Shown piece by piece: positions 27,636-37,492 of a DNA stretch of 64,000 nucleotides. Origin of the DNA: Chitinophagaceae bacterium PMP191F (lineage in GTDB: Bacteria; Bacteroidota; Bacteroidia; Chitinophagales; Chitinophagaceae); contig LGYU01000022.1 in NCBI GenBank assembly GCA_001302245.1, positions 109,144-173,143 of the forward strand, in the 5' to 3' direction. How positions within the stretch are numbered: the stretch's first letter is position 1; every line of letters begins with the position of its first letter. The position numbers and the translations under genes were made by a program. Below the pieces are notes generated by a model. That model did no database searches, was not told where the DNA came from, and worked only from the letters and a program-made list of their open reading frames with translations.

Positions 27636-28982
27636 CTATATTTCAGGGTTAATACCGGTATAATTGTGCGGGGTGATCTTTTTCAATTCTTTCTTTACAG
27701 TAGCAGACACCTTTAAACCATCAATAAATTTATGCATGGTTTGTTTGTTAATGCCACCTTTTCCCCTGGTCAGTTCCTTTAATGCCTCATAAGGTTTCGG
27801 ATAATTTTCACGACGCAATACAGTTTGTACTGCTTCTGCTACCACAGCCCAGTTGTTATCCAGGTCTGTATAGATCTTCTCATCATGCAGCACTAATTTA
27901 CCCAGTCCTTTTTCAATAGATTTTAATGCCAGTATGGTGTGTGAAAAGGGAACACCGATATTGCGCAATACAGTAGAATCTGTAAGATCGCGTTGCAGGC
28001 GACTGATAGGTAGTTTGGCAGCAAGATGCTCAAAAAGCGCATTGGCCAGTCCCAGGTTACCTTCTGCGTTTTCAAAATCAATCGGGTTCACTTTGTGTGG
28101 CATGGCCGAAGAGCCGATCTCTCCTTTTTTTGTTTTCTGTTTGAAATAATCCATGGAGATATAGGTCCACACATCGCGACAGAAATCGATCAGGATATTA
28201 TTGATGCGTTTCATGGCATCAAAGTGTGCTGCAAAATTATCGTAGTGCTCAATTTGTGTAGTAAATTGCTGGCGTTGCAGTCCCAGTGTACCTTCTACAA
28301 ATTCATTGCCTAGCTTTACCCAGTCTTTTTTAGGAAATGCTACATAATGTGCATTGAAATTGCCGGTAGCACCGCCAAATTTGGCCGAAACCGGTACCTG
28401 TATCAACAGCTCAATCTGGTTAGAAAGACGTTCTACAAATACCTGTATTTCTTTACCCAGTCTTGTAGGGCTTGCCGGTTGTCCGTGTGTACGGGCCAGC
28501 ATGGGAATATCCAGCCAGTTTTTTGCCAGCAGTTCCAGTTGCCTGTTCAGGTTTAGTAATGCGGGCAGGTATTCAAATTCAAGTGCCTCTTTCCATGAAA
28601 GGGGAATAGAGGTGTTATTAATATCTTGTGAAGTAAGACCAAAATGGATCCATTCTTTGATATCCACGGCTTTGGGGTCGGTCAGTTTTTCTTTCAGAAA
28701 GTACTCCACGGCTTTCACATCGTGGTTGGTTACTTTTTCTGTTTCCTTGATATGCTGTGCATCGGCCAGGCTGAAATTTTCAGCAATTTCACGCAGTTGT
28801 TTGCGGGCAGATGCCGGCAATGAAAATATCTTTTTATCTGCCAGGAAAAGAAAATATTCAACTTCTACCAGCACGCGGTACTTAATTAGCGCAAACTCTG
28901 AAAAGTAATCAGACAGGTTGTGTACCTGGTTGCGATAGCGACCATCAATAGGAGAAATTGCAGTAAGTGTTTGTAGTTCCAT
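27636..28982 (-). CDS. purB: Adenylosuccinate lyase
   Basis: The ATG at 28982 gives 448 residues (MELQTLTAISPIDGRY), typical of the E. coli-type enzyme; a TTG two codons upstream is less likely. The fumarase/aspartase signature GSSAMPHKVNPIDFENAEG is intact, as are the THGQPASPT and TSQDINNT motifs. The enzyme cleaves SAICAR and adenylosuccinate in purine synthesis. It is divergent from mqnA across about 60 bp, where a minus-strand -7-like TAATTTTG (29032-29039) overlaps the mqnA promoter region. Confidence 0.95.
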   Translation of the reverse strand: MELQTLTAISPIDGRYRNQVHNLSDYFSEFALIKYRVLVEVEYFLFLADKKIFSLPASARKQLREIAENFSLADAQHIKETEKVTNHDVKAVEYFLKEKLTDPKAVDIKEWIHFGLTSQDINNTSIPLSWKEALEFEYLPALLNLNRQLELLAKNWLDIPMLARTHGQPASPTRLGKEIQVFVERLSNQIELLIQVPVSAKFGGATGNFNAHYVAFPKKDWVKLGNEFVEGTLGLQRQQFTTQIEHYDNFAAHFDAMKRINNILIDFCRDVWTYISMDYFKQKTKKGEIGSSAMPHKVNPIDFENAEGNLGLANALFEHLAAKLPISRLQRDLTDSTVLRNIGVPFSHTILALKSIEKGLGKLVLHDEKIYTDLDNNWAVVAEAVQTVLRRENYPKPYEALKELTRGKGGINKQTMHKFIDGLKVSATVKKELKKITPHNYTGINPEI

Positions 28983-29017
28983 GAACAATAGTTGATGTAT
29001 AATTAAGGCCCGACCTG

Positions 29018-29025
29018 TACCTTTG
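29018..29025 (+). promoter_or_regulatory. Putative -7 element of the mqnA promoter
   Basis: TACCTTTG (TAnnTTTG) ends 20 bp before the TTG start of mqnA. A TTG at 28992-28994 could be the -33 element, but the spacing of 23 is long. The short leader fits this phylum. Confidence 0.5.
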
Positions 29026-29045
29026 TTGCCGCAAAATTAAATGAA

Positions 29046-29798
29046 TTGGAGAAGATTAAGGTTGGAATGGTGAATTATCTCAATACCCAGCCCATGTTAT
29101 ATGGTATTGAGCATTCGCCTGTTAGCAAAGAAATTGAGCTGGTACCCGATTATCCTGCCCTGGTTGCACAAAAGCTGATAGATGGGGTAACTGATATTGG
29201 CATTATTCCGGTAGCCGTTATTCCACGTTTGAAGGAGCACCACATTGTAACTGATTTTTGCATTGGTTGTGATGGGCCAGTGGCGTCTGTTTGCCTGTTC
29301 AGTGAAGTTCCTGTTGAGCAGGTAAAAACCGTGCTGATCGATTACCAGAGCCGCACATCGGCAGCGCTGACAAAAGTATTGCTGCGTGATTACTGGAAAA
29401 TAACCCCTGAACTGGTAGATACACAGAGCGGCTATCAGCAGGGCATTAAGGGCACTACTGCAGGGTTGGTTATTGGTGACAGGGCGCTGGAGCAGCGTCA
29501 TCATTCACCCTATATTTACGACCTGGGTGAGGCATGGAAAGCCCATACCGGTTTGCCGTTTGTATTTGCAGCATGGGTAAGCAACAAACAGTTGCCTGCT
29601 TCTTTTATACAGTCGTTCAATGAAGCGCTGACACTGGGTATGCAGCATATCAGTGAAGTAGTAGCAGCCAACCCTTACCCGGTGTTCAACCTACACGATT
29701 ATTACACCCGGTATATCAGCTATGATCTGAATGCTGAAAAAAAGAAAGGGCTGCAGCAATTTCTTTCATTGCTTACAGGCCTTGCTGTTACCGGATAA
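29046..29798 (+). CDS. mqnA: Chorismate dehydratase, futalosine menaquinone pathway
   Basis: The protein has 250 residues. The opening KVGMVNYLNTQPM and the later LIDYQSRTSAALTKVLL and VIGDRAL segments are MqnA hallmarks within a periplasmic-binding-protein-like fold. It converts chorismate to 3-enolpyruvylbenzoate, the first step of the futalosine route. The start is a TTG at 29046: the frame is closed by TAA at 29004-29006, no in-frame ATG lies between, and the ATG at 29041 is in another frame. The 3' end overlaps the convergent adhesin gene by 11 bp. A UbiD-type decarboxylase at 53087 may serve the same pathway. Confidence 0.9.
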   Translation: MEKIKVGMVNYLNTQPMLYGIEHSPVSKEIELVPDYPALVAQKLIDGVTDIGIIPVAVIPRLKEHHIVTDFCIGCDGPVASVCLFSEVPVEQVKTVLIDYQSRTSAALTKVLLRDYWKITPELVDTQSGYQQGIKGTTAGLVIGDRALEQRHHSPYIYDLGEAWKAHTGLPFVFAAWVSNKQLPASFIQSFNEALTLGMQHISEVVAANPYPVFNLHDYYTRYISYDLNAEKKKGLQQFLSLLTGLAVTG

Positions 29799-32700
29799 GC
29801 ATTACTGTACCGGTTCGCTTGATAGGTCCACAGAAAGATTCGGCGGTAATTACATACACATAGCCTCCTGTAGCCTGCGGAACGCCATTAAAGGTTCCAT
29901 CCCAGCAACCGGAAGGACTTGTAGTGCTGAATACTTTTTGTCCCCACCTGTTGAATATAGAGAACTCTTTCACTTTCACATTGCCCCAGCGCCTGATTCC
30001 AAAACAATCGTTTTTACCATCGTTGTTGGGAGTAAAGGCATTGGGAATAGAAAATACCGGTATGCCGGTAGCACTCACTTTTACAATTACGGAATCTATA
30101 GCAGAACAACCGTAGGCATCAGTACCTGTTACATAAAACTTGGTCGTGGAATCAATAGCGGCAACCGGGTTGGAGCGATTGGGATAATCCAGGTGTGTGG
30201 CCGGTGACCATATATATGACTGCGCTCCTGTGGCTGTTAATGGAGCCAGGGTGATCATACAGTCTATATCATTGGCTTTCTGTGCTACCACAGCAGGTGC
30301 AGGACGTGCATTGACCACCACATTGAAGGTGGTATCATAGCTGCACAGCGGTTCATGTACATACAATGAATAGGTGATATTTGTCAGCGGACTGGAAACC
30401 GGTATCCGTCTTGTGGGATCATCCAGGTAAGTAGCTGGTGACCATTGATAATCGTAACCAGGGGTATTGGAATGCGTCAGTTGTACGCTGTTGCCTACAC
30501 AAACGTCTTGGTCCGGCGGTTTGATAAATGTTGGCCGTTGCAATACATTCACCAATACAGAAGCGGTATCACGACAGCCGATCTCATTGGATACAGTAAC
30601 CTGCAGGCGTCTTGTTGAATCCAATATTGCTATAGGTGTGGCGATAGAACTGTTATTGAGGAAGCGCGCAGGGGTCCAGTGGTAAATGGTGCCACCCGTA
30701 GCGGTCAGCATCACCTGGCTGCCGGGGCAGGTGAGTGATAATGCAGCTGAAGCCCTGGCTGTTACGGTATCAATACGGATGGATTTACCGGCTGTGTCTT
30801 TACAGCCATTGGCATCCGTGGCATACAACATTACTTTATAGGTTCCTGCCTGTTCATAGCTGTGTGTGATATCCACTGCATTGTTAAAGCCTGTACCATC
30901 TCCAAATTCCCATGCCCAATTGGTAATGGTAACCGGGTGCCCGTTGGGTTGTGCCAGTAACTGCAATGCCTTACAGGCCGGAACAGTATCCTTGTAACTG
31001 ATACCTGGTTTGGGATTTACCGTGATCAGTGCTTTTAGTGTGGCATTATAATGACAGGTATTTTCACTGATATACACGTCGTATTGTGTGGTAACAGGTG
31101 GTGTTACTACAGGATTTTGTATTGCCGGGTTAGAAATGTCTGATTGCGGACTCCAGGTATAGGCATCACCACCCGTTGCATGTAATGTAACCGGCGAACC
31201 GGCACAGACCGTTGTATCGCGTGGTCCTGTAAATACCGGGCGGGCCCTGACGGTCACTTGCACCGAATCGATGTTGGAGCAGTTATTGAAATCGGTAACC
31301 AGTACTTTATACTTTGTATTGGTAATGGTTGTAACAACGGGATTGGCAATATTCGGGTTGTTCAGATTGAGAGCTGGCGTCCATTGATAGGTAGTACCGC
31401 CTGTAGCAAATAACTGCAGGGGTGCATTATCGCAGGCCAGTGTATCGCGTGTTTTGGTAATAACCGGCTTGGGATTTACACTTACCAGAACGCTGTCTTT
31501 TGCCACACAACCGTTGATGGTGGTTCCGGTAACATAGTATTTGGTAGTTGCTGCAGGCGTAGCTACCGGGTTGCTGATATTGCCTGCTGATAATCCTGTT
31601 AACGGCGACCAGCTATACGTTGCTGCGCCGGTTACCTGCAGCGGAAGATTGATGCCTGTACAAATAGTAGTGTCTTTATTAATGGTCAGTGCGGGTTTTT
31701 CCACTTTGATCACTACACTGTCTCTTTTGATGATTACCGGTGCAAAGGAAATATCATCAAGGGCAAAATCATTCCCGGTAATGGCATTATTCTTATTCAC
31801 AATAGCAATAACAGCGGTAGTGTTGTTGCCAGAATTCCATACAGTATAGAACTGTGACCAGTTACAAACCGGTAAACTGGCGCTGATAACATTTCCAATG
31901 GTTTGTCCGTTGATAGAAAATTGCAGCCTGGCCGGACTGGTGGGCGAAATGGATTCAATCCAGGTAGAGAATGCATAGTTGGTATTGGGTACAACCGATA
32001 CCGTCTGTTGCCAGATCTTTATATCCAGTGCAGCAGCGCCATTTACCAGTAGCATATTGCCGTTTGCGGTGGTATGGTCCCTGCAATTGCTCAGGTACAT
32101 GTTCCAGCTTTGCGAATTGTTACCTACATAATACTCACCTTCCAGTACACTGGGAGGCGGCACATATTTATAGTCAGAAATAAATCCTGTATTGCCGGCT
32201 GAAAAATCACCGTTCACAATCAGGTTATTTCCTTCCATCCTGGAAGTGAGATAATAGATAATATCTGAGGTAGTGGAAGTGACCGGATTAGCAATAGTGG
32301 TACTGCTTAAAGAGGTCGCCGGCGACCAGCAATAGCTCAACGCAGGCAGTGCCCTGAGTTGCTTGGAAGTTCCGTAACAGATAGTGGTATCGTTGGTAAT
32401 GATAAGGCTATCTGTCAACAAATGAATTGGGATCTGCTTCGTAATACTAACAGTACAGCCGCTGGTAGTTAGTGCAGAAAGCTGAACGGTATAATCGCTG
32501 TATGTTGTGAATGTTGTGTTCACGGGTGACGCTGTTGCTGTATAGCCATTGCCAAAGTTCCATATTGCTGTAACGCTGTTCAGCGTTTCATTCGTGAATT
32601 TTACAGACAATGGATTACACACGTCCTGTTCAAAACTGAAATCGGCAGTTTCACTGTTCACAATAATACTATCGCGGGTTGTACACCCAAAACGGGATAT

Positions 32701-35700
32701 ATCTACCCAGTAAATACCGTTCTGTGTTACATCAATGGAGTCGGTTGTTGCTCCGGTATTCCACACATAAGTAGCCGGCTGTGTTCCTGTACCAATTTTT
32801 TTACTTTGCCCCGGACACCTGATCACCGATCTGGTAGGTGTATGCACAGGTGGTGCCATTACTATTACCTGCTTACAAAACGTTGTTTGAGAAGGAAGCC
32901 CTTCATCTATTGTAAGGTTAATATTATAAATACCTGGCTGGTTATAGGTTACAGGCGGAGGTGTTTCTGCTGTTGACCCTGGTGCACTGGCGTTGGTACA
33001 TCCTGCAAACCTGATCCGTGTTACTGTATTATTGTTCACATTGGTAATGAGGGTATACAGGTCGTCTCCAACCCTGAACAGTTTGGAGATAGAGTGGGGA
33101 AAATTCAATGTTCCGATATTACCCAAAGAGGTAGCAGATGGCACAGACAGCAGATCATTGTTGAAGTCAAACCGCACAATATCGTTATAGGCTGTATTAC
33201 CATTTACAAGAAACCCAATTATCTTGTCACAAAATTTCATGATCGTAAGATCGCGGGGTGAGTGTAATGTATTATTGAGATTACCCAGTGAAACAGCTAT
33301 TGGAGTGGTCAGCAATGAATTGCCAAAATCAAGCCTGGCCAGGGATCCCGACCCGTTTCCATTGGTAATAAATACGTGCCATTGCCCATTATTATTAATA
33401 GCATGTATGCCTGTAGGATAATCCAATACTCCACCGGGGTTTCCCAGGTTTACAGCTGTAGGTGGATTATCGAAATTAATCCCAAAATCAAAACGGGTAA
33501 TGGTATTGTTGGTGGCATTCACTGTTAAGCCAAACCAATTGTCGCCCTCCTGGAAAAAGTAGAGATCAATGGATTGAGCCAGGTTCCCGATATTCCCCCA
33601 ATTGGTAGCCACCGGCGATGGATTGGCCAGGTTGGTACCAAATTCAATTTTTACGAGTCTGGGAGTACCGCTGCCGGGTAAGTAGCCGCCTACAACAAAA
33701 CCATACCATTTGCCATTCAGTTTTACAATCTGAACCCCTTCTGAACCTGCACCGGTATTTAATGCGCCGCCAAAGTTTCCCAGGTTTACAGCTGTAGGTG
33801 TATTGAGCATACTATTGCCAAAATCCAATCTTACAAGTCCGCCGGGAAGATGGTTTACCAGGAAACCATAGTACAGTTTAGTGTCAGCGTCATATACAAG
33901 ATCAACAAAAACAGGTTGCGCCAGTACACCGCTTACGTTGCCAAGATTAGTGCCTGTTGGCATTTGGTTGGCTATATCTGCCACACAGAAATTCCAATAA
34001 TAGCTGGAGGCGCCTGTTGATGTATTGGTGATGTTTACTGGTGTATTGATGCAAACCGTATCGGGTGCTGTAAACTTTGCTACCGGTGGAATGCATTGTT
34101 GATTGGTTTTTACAATAATGTTCACTGAGCTTGTTGCCAGACAACCGTTAACAGTAGTGCCGCCTACATAGTATTTGATAGTTGCTGTTGGTGTAGCCAC
34201 CGGATTGCTGATATCACTTGCAGACAAACCTAGTGTTGGTGTCCATAAGTAAGTAGCTGCACCTGTTGCATTGAGTTGAACGCTGCTGCCAGGACATATT
34301 GCTGTATCATTATTGCTGATGGTTACGGAAGGTTTATCTACCGTAATCACAACACTGTCTCTTTTGATGGTAACCGGTGCAAATGAAATATCATCCAGTG
34401 CAAAATCATTGCCGGTAATAGCCGTATTGCGGTTTACAATAGCAATGGTAGCTGTAGTATTATTACCGGAATTCCAGGTGGTGTAAAATTGTGACCAGCT
34501 ACATGCAGTTGCACTGGCGTTAATGGTATTGCCGAGATTTTTGCCGTTGATGGAGAATTGTAATTGCGCCGGGCTGGCAACATGGATGGATTGGATCCAC
34601 GTAGAAAAAATATAATTTGTATTGGGAGTTACACTAACTGTTTGCTCCCATATTCTTACGTCAAGGTCCGGAGCACCATTTACCAGCAGCATATTGCCAT
34701 TGCCGGTAGTATGATCTCTGCAGCTGTAGAGGTTTATATTCCAGGCCCTCGGGTCGGGGCCAACAAAATATTCGCCCTGTAATACGCTGGGGGGAGGAAC
34801 ATATTTATAGTCAGAGGTAAAGCCGGTATTGCCGGCAGAAAAATCACCATTTACGATTAGGTTGGTTCCGGGTGTTTTTGTTGTTACGTAATAGGTGGTT
34901 GTTTGAAGTGGACTGGCCACCGGGTTGGCTATTGATGTGTTACTCAGATTGGTAGCGGGAGTCCAGCAATAACTTAATGCAGGCAGTGCTAAAAGTTGTT
35001 TGGAAGTTCCGTAACAGATAGTCGTGTCATTGGTGATGATAAGACTGTCTGTCAATACATGGATCGGAATCTGTTTGGTTACGGAAACAGCACATCCGCT
35101 AGACGATTTGGCAGTAAGTTGAACTGTATAATCGTTAAATGCGGTAAATAGGGTATTTACGGGAGAGCCGGTTCCGGTATTACCATTGCCAAAACTCCAT
35201 GTAGCAGAAACAATGTTGGGCGTTTCATTGGTAAACTTAACAGCTAAAGGGTTGCATGCATCCTGCTCAAAACTGAAATCGGCAGTTTCGCTATTTACAA
35301 TAATGCTATCACGTGTTGTACATCCGAAGCGGGATATATCGACCCAGTAAAGACCATTTATTGTTACATCAATGGAATCGGAGGTAGCGCCTGTACTCCA
35401 TAAATAAGTGGCAGATTTTGTACCAGTACCAATTCTCTTATTTTCATTCTCACACCTGATAACCGATTGGGTGGGCATATGTACAGGCGCGGCAACTACT
35501 GTTACCTGTTTGCAAAATGCATTCTGTGTTGGCAAACCATCGTCAATGGTAAGATTGATATTGTAGGTGCCAGGCATATTATAGGTTATAGGGGGAGGGG
35601 TTTGCGCAATGGAATTGGGAATACTGGCATTGTTACATCCTGTAAATCTTAACCGGGTAATAGTGTTATTACCTGCATTGGTTACAAAACTGTACAGATC

Positions 35701-36798
35701 TTCATTTACCCTGAATAACTTGGAAATGGAATGTGGAAAACTGAAGCCGCCCGTATTTCCCAGGGAAACGGCAGCAGGAGTAGATGAAAGGTCTCCTTTA
35801 AAATCAAGCTTGACAATATCGTTATAGCCCGGATGACCATTTACCGAAAAACCAATGATCTGTCCGCAGGATTTCATAATAGTGATATCACGTGGATGCT
35901 GAAGGACATTGCCGAGGCTGCCGAGATTGATGCCGGTAGGTGTATTGAGCAGGGAGTTGCCGAAATCAAGTCGTGTTAAAGAAAAAACACCGCTGGTAGA
36001 GGTGTTGTTCCCTCCGTTTACAATAAAGACACGCCAATACCCATTGTCATTGATGGCGTAAATACCTGTTGGGTAGCTAAGGCTGCCAATATTGCCCAGG
36101 TTGGTAGCGGTAGGGGTATTTTCAAAACTATTGGTAAAATCAAAACGCGTAATGGTGTTGTTTTCTGCATTTACTGTAAATCCATACCAGTTGTTGTTTT
36201 CCTGGAAAACATGCAGGTCTATCGGCTGGTACATATTGCCCAGGTTCCCCCAGTCGGTGGCAGTGGGCGCAGGGTTGGCCAGATTGGCGCCAAATGATAT
36301 TCTGACAATTCTTGGAGAACTGCCTGATGGTGTGTAACCTGCAACAATAATCGCGTACCATTTCCCTTCGTTAAAAACCAGCTGTATTCCTTCAGAGCCA
36401 ACGCCTGTAGGCAGAATGCCTCCAAAATTACCAAGGTCTGTATAAGTAGGTGTGTTTAATAAACTGTTGCCAAAGTTTAGCCTGATGAGCCTTCCTGTGT
36501 TATAATTGGTTACGAAACCATAGTAATTATTGTTGAAAAAGGCATAATCCATGAAAACCGGCTGGTTAAAAGTGCCGATATTTCCCATGTTCAGCGTAGT
36601 GGGGGGCTTATTTATATCGGCTACGCAAAAATTCCAATAATAACTGGAAGCTCCGGTTGAGGTATTAGTAATATTTACCGGGGTATTTATACAAACTGTA
36701 TCCGGGATATTAAAACTGGCGGTTTGACCGGTAATAACAGAAAAATATAAGCAAAGAGGAACTGCAAAAACAGCACGCAATAACCTTTTTCTTCTCAT
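29788..36798 (-). CDS. Giant T9SS type B (gliding-motility-associated C-terminal domain) adhesin-like protein with internal duplication
   Basis: The protein has 2336 residues. It has an N-terminal signal (LLRAVFAVPLCLYFSVITG). Two consecutive units of about 880 residues each begin with PDTVCINTPVNITNTS and contain six repeats of a RxDFGNSLxNTPTxxNLGNxG pattern (a probable beta-propeller), a PKD-like region, and a jelly-roll domain opening NLIVNGDFSAGNTGF. About ten shorter PKD/Ig-like modules follow, with repeated WTPAxxLxxPxIxNPVxxP motifs. The end is a type B sorting domain (IPNAFTPNNDGKND, FNRWGQKVF). It would be exported by T9SS to the surface. The role, adhesion or glycan binding, is inference. 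It is monocistronic. Confidence 0.9.
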   Translation of the reverse strand: MRRKRLLRAVFAVPLCLYFSVITGQTASFNIPDTVCINTPVNITNTSTGASSYYWNFCVADINKPPTTLNMGNIGTFNQPVFMDYAFFNNNYYGFVTNYNTGRLIRLNFGNSLLNTPTYTDLGNFGGILPTGVGSEGIQLVFNEGKWYAIIVAGYTPSGSSPRIVRISFGANLANPAPTATDWGNLGNMYQPIDLHVFQENNNWYGFTVNAENNTITRFDFTNSFENTPTATNLGNIGSLSYPTGIYAINDNGYWRVFIVNGGNNTSTSGVFSLTRLDFGNSLLNTPTGINLGSLGNVLQHPRDITIMKSCGQIIGFSVNGHPGYNDIVKLDFKGDLSSTPAAVSLGNTGGFSFPHSISKLFRVNEDLYSFVTNAGNNTITRLRFTGCNNASIPNSIAQTPPPITYNMPGTYNINLTIDDGLPTQNAFCKQVTVVAAPVHMPTQSVIRCENENKRIGTGTKSATYLWSTGATSDSIDVTINGLYWVDISRFGCTTRDSIIVNSETADFSFEQDACNPLAVKFTNETPNIVSATWSFGNGNTGTGSPVNTLFTAFNDYTVQLTAKSSSGCAVSVTKQIPIHVLTDSLIITNDTTICYGTSKQLLALPALSYCWTPATNLSNTSIANPVASPLQTTTYYVTTKTPGTNLIVNGDFSAGNTGFTSDYKYVPPPSVLQGEYFVGPDPRAWNINLYSCRDHTTGNGNMLLVNGAPDLDVRIWEQTVSVTPNTNYIFSTWIQSIHVASPAQLQFSINGKNLGNTINASATACSWSQFYTTWNSGNNTTATIAIVNRNTAITGNDFALDDISFAPVTIKRDSVVITVDKPSVTISNNDTAICPGSSVQLNATGAATYLWTPTLGLSASDISNPVATPTATIKYYVGGTTVNGCLATSSVNIIVKTNQQCIPPVAKFTAPDTVCINTPVNITNTSTGASSYYWNFCVADIANQMPTGTNLGNVSGVLAQPVFVDLVYDADTKLYYGFLVNHLPGGLVRLDFGNSMLNTPTAVNLGNFGGALNTGAGSEGVQIVKLNGKWYGFVVGGYLPGSGTPRLVKIEFGTNLANPSPVATNWGNIGNLAQSIDLYFFQEGDNWFGLTVNATNNTITRFDFGINFDNPPTAVNLGNPGGVLDYPTGIHAINNNGQWHVFITNGNGSGSLARLDFGNSLLTTPIAVSLGNLNNTLHSPRDLTIMKFCDKIIGFLVNGNTAYNDIVRFDFNNDLLSVPSATSLGNIGTLNFPHSISKLFRVGDDLYTLITNVNNNTVTRIRFAGCTNASAPGSTAETPPPVTYNQPGIYNINLTIDEGLPSQTTFCKQVIVMAPPVHTPTRSVIRCPGQSKKIGTGTQPATYVWNTGATTDSIDVTQNGIYWVDISRFGCTTRDSIIVNSETADFSFEQDVCNPLSVKFTNETLNSVTAIWNFGNGYTATASPVNTTFTTYSDYTVQLSALTTSGCTVSITKQIPIHLLTDSLIITNDTTICYGTSKQLRALPALSYCWSPATSLSSTTIANPVTSTTSDIIYYLTSRMEGNNLIVNGDFSAGNTGFISDYKYVPPPSVLEGEYYVGNNSQSWNMYLSNCRDHTTANGNMLLVNGAAALDIKIWQQTVSVVPNTNYAFSTWIESISPTSPARLQFSINGQTIGNVISASLPVCNWSQFYTVWNSGNNTTAVIAIVNKNNAITGNDFALDDISFAPVIIKRDSVVIKVEKPALTINKDTTICTGINLPLQVTGAATYSWSPLTGLSAGNISNPVATPAATTKYYVTGTTINGCVAKDSVLVSVNPKPVITKTRDTLACDNAPLQLFATGGTTYQWTPALNLNNPNIANPVVTTITNTKYKVLVTDFNNCSNIDSVQVTVRARPVFTGPRDTTVCAGSPVTLHATGGDAYTWSPQSDISNPAIQNPVVTPPVTTQYDVYISENTCHYNATLKALITVNPKPGISYKDTVPACKALQLLAQPNGHPVTITNWAWEFGDGTGFNNAVDITHSYEQAGTYKVMLYATDANGCKDTAGKSIRIDTVTARASAALSLTCPGSQVMLTATGGTIYHWTPARFLNNSSIATPIAILDSTRRLQVTVSNEIGCRDTASVLVNVLQRPTFIKPPDQDVCVGNSVQLTHSNTPGYDYQWSPATYLDDPTRRIPVSSPLTNITYSLYVHEPLCSYDTTFNVVVNARPAPAVVAQKANDIDCMITLAPLTATGAQSYIWSPATHLDYPNRSNPVAAIDSTTKFYVTGTDAYGCSAIDSVIVKVSATGIPVFSIPNAFTPNNDGKNDCFGIRRWGNVKVKEFSIFNRWGQKVFSTTSPSGCWDGTFNGVPQATGGYVYVITAESFCGPIKRTGTVMLIR
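31445..34081 (-). repeat. Second copy of the 2.64-kb internal duplication in the giant adhesin
   Basis: It is in frame with the first copy and matches it module by module. The propeller-like blades have diverged more than the entry segment (PDTVCINTPVNITNTS) and the jelly-roll segment, which are nearly identical. The exact right boundary is approximate. Confidence 0.75.
34082..36722 (-). repeat. First copy of the 2.64-kb internal duplication in the giant adhesin
   Basis: Corresponding bases are exactly 2640 apart at the start (36691 versus 34051, both in CAAACNGTATC-like sequence). They are 2634 apart near the end (34141 versus 31507). The domain order is the same in both copies. Confidence 0.8.
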
Positions 36799-37017
36799 AA
36801 ATCGGTTTGGCTGGGGTGGGGGTTTGCTGCAAAATACAGCAAACGGTCACACTGTGCGAAAAATCTTATTTGTTTTTTGATTAAAAGTGCAACACAACAT
36901 GCAGAAAATGTTAGTTATATGCCGGGATATGATGTGTATATAATATTTGTTACTTATATATATTCTTCTTTTTACAAATAACGGGAATACAATAAATTCG
37001 TGGGCTAATTCAAAAAT

Positions 37018-37464
37018 ATGGCAGAAACACTAGGGATGCTTTGCGACAAACTGACTATTGTAAAATTGAAGGAATACCATACTGAGGACGCAACCCGTTT
37101 GGCAAGTTTGCAAAAACAGGCAATTCAACTGCAAGAAGAGATTAATGAATATGTAACAGATGCAATAAACGGTACTATTCCCATTGAACGCCTTACATTT
37201 GCGGCCAATAAAGTGTTCAAAAAGGAAGGCAATGAGGTGGCGGAGGTAAGTGGCAGAATAGGAGAAGTGTTTTATCAGCTTGCCGATGTAAACTGCCGGT
37301 TATGGCATGAGCAGGAAAAAGTATACGAATTTGAAACAGTACCGGTAGCGGAGAAAGATAAAGTGGTAAAACAGCTGGCCGTACTGAACCTTGAACGGAA
37401 TAAATGCATTGATGCTATTAATCAACAATTTACAATTTTTATTACGGAAAAGAACAATCGTTAG
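37018..37464 (+). CDS. Small DUF6165-like protein heading a surface-glycan operon
   Basis: The protein has 148 residues, is helical and has no signal or membrane segment. The opening LGMLCDKLTIVKLKEY and the later VNCRLWHEQEKV resemble the GELxDKITILEIK and NxxLWxxE patterns of DUF6165, a family found in LPS and glycan clusters with unknown function. The similarity is from memory and moderate. The gene starts the + strand run that continues with a methyltransferase 28 bp downstream. The 219-bp gap upstream (36799-37017) is AT-rich and must hold the operon promoter; TAAATTCG at about 36990 is only a weak -7 candidate. Confidence 0.55.
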   Translation: MAETLGMLCDKLTIVKLKEYHTEDATRLASLQKQAIQLQEEINEYVTDAINGTIPIERLTFAANKVFKKEGNEVAEVSGRIGEVFYQLADVNCRLWHEQEKVYEFETVPVAEKDKVVKQLAVLNLERNKCIDAINQQFTIFITEKNNR

Positions 37465-37492
37465 GATACGTTAAACAGTCATTGAAGTTTTT

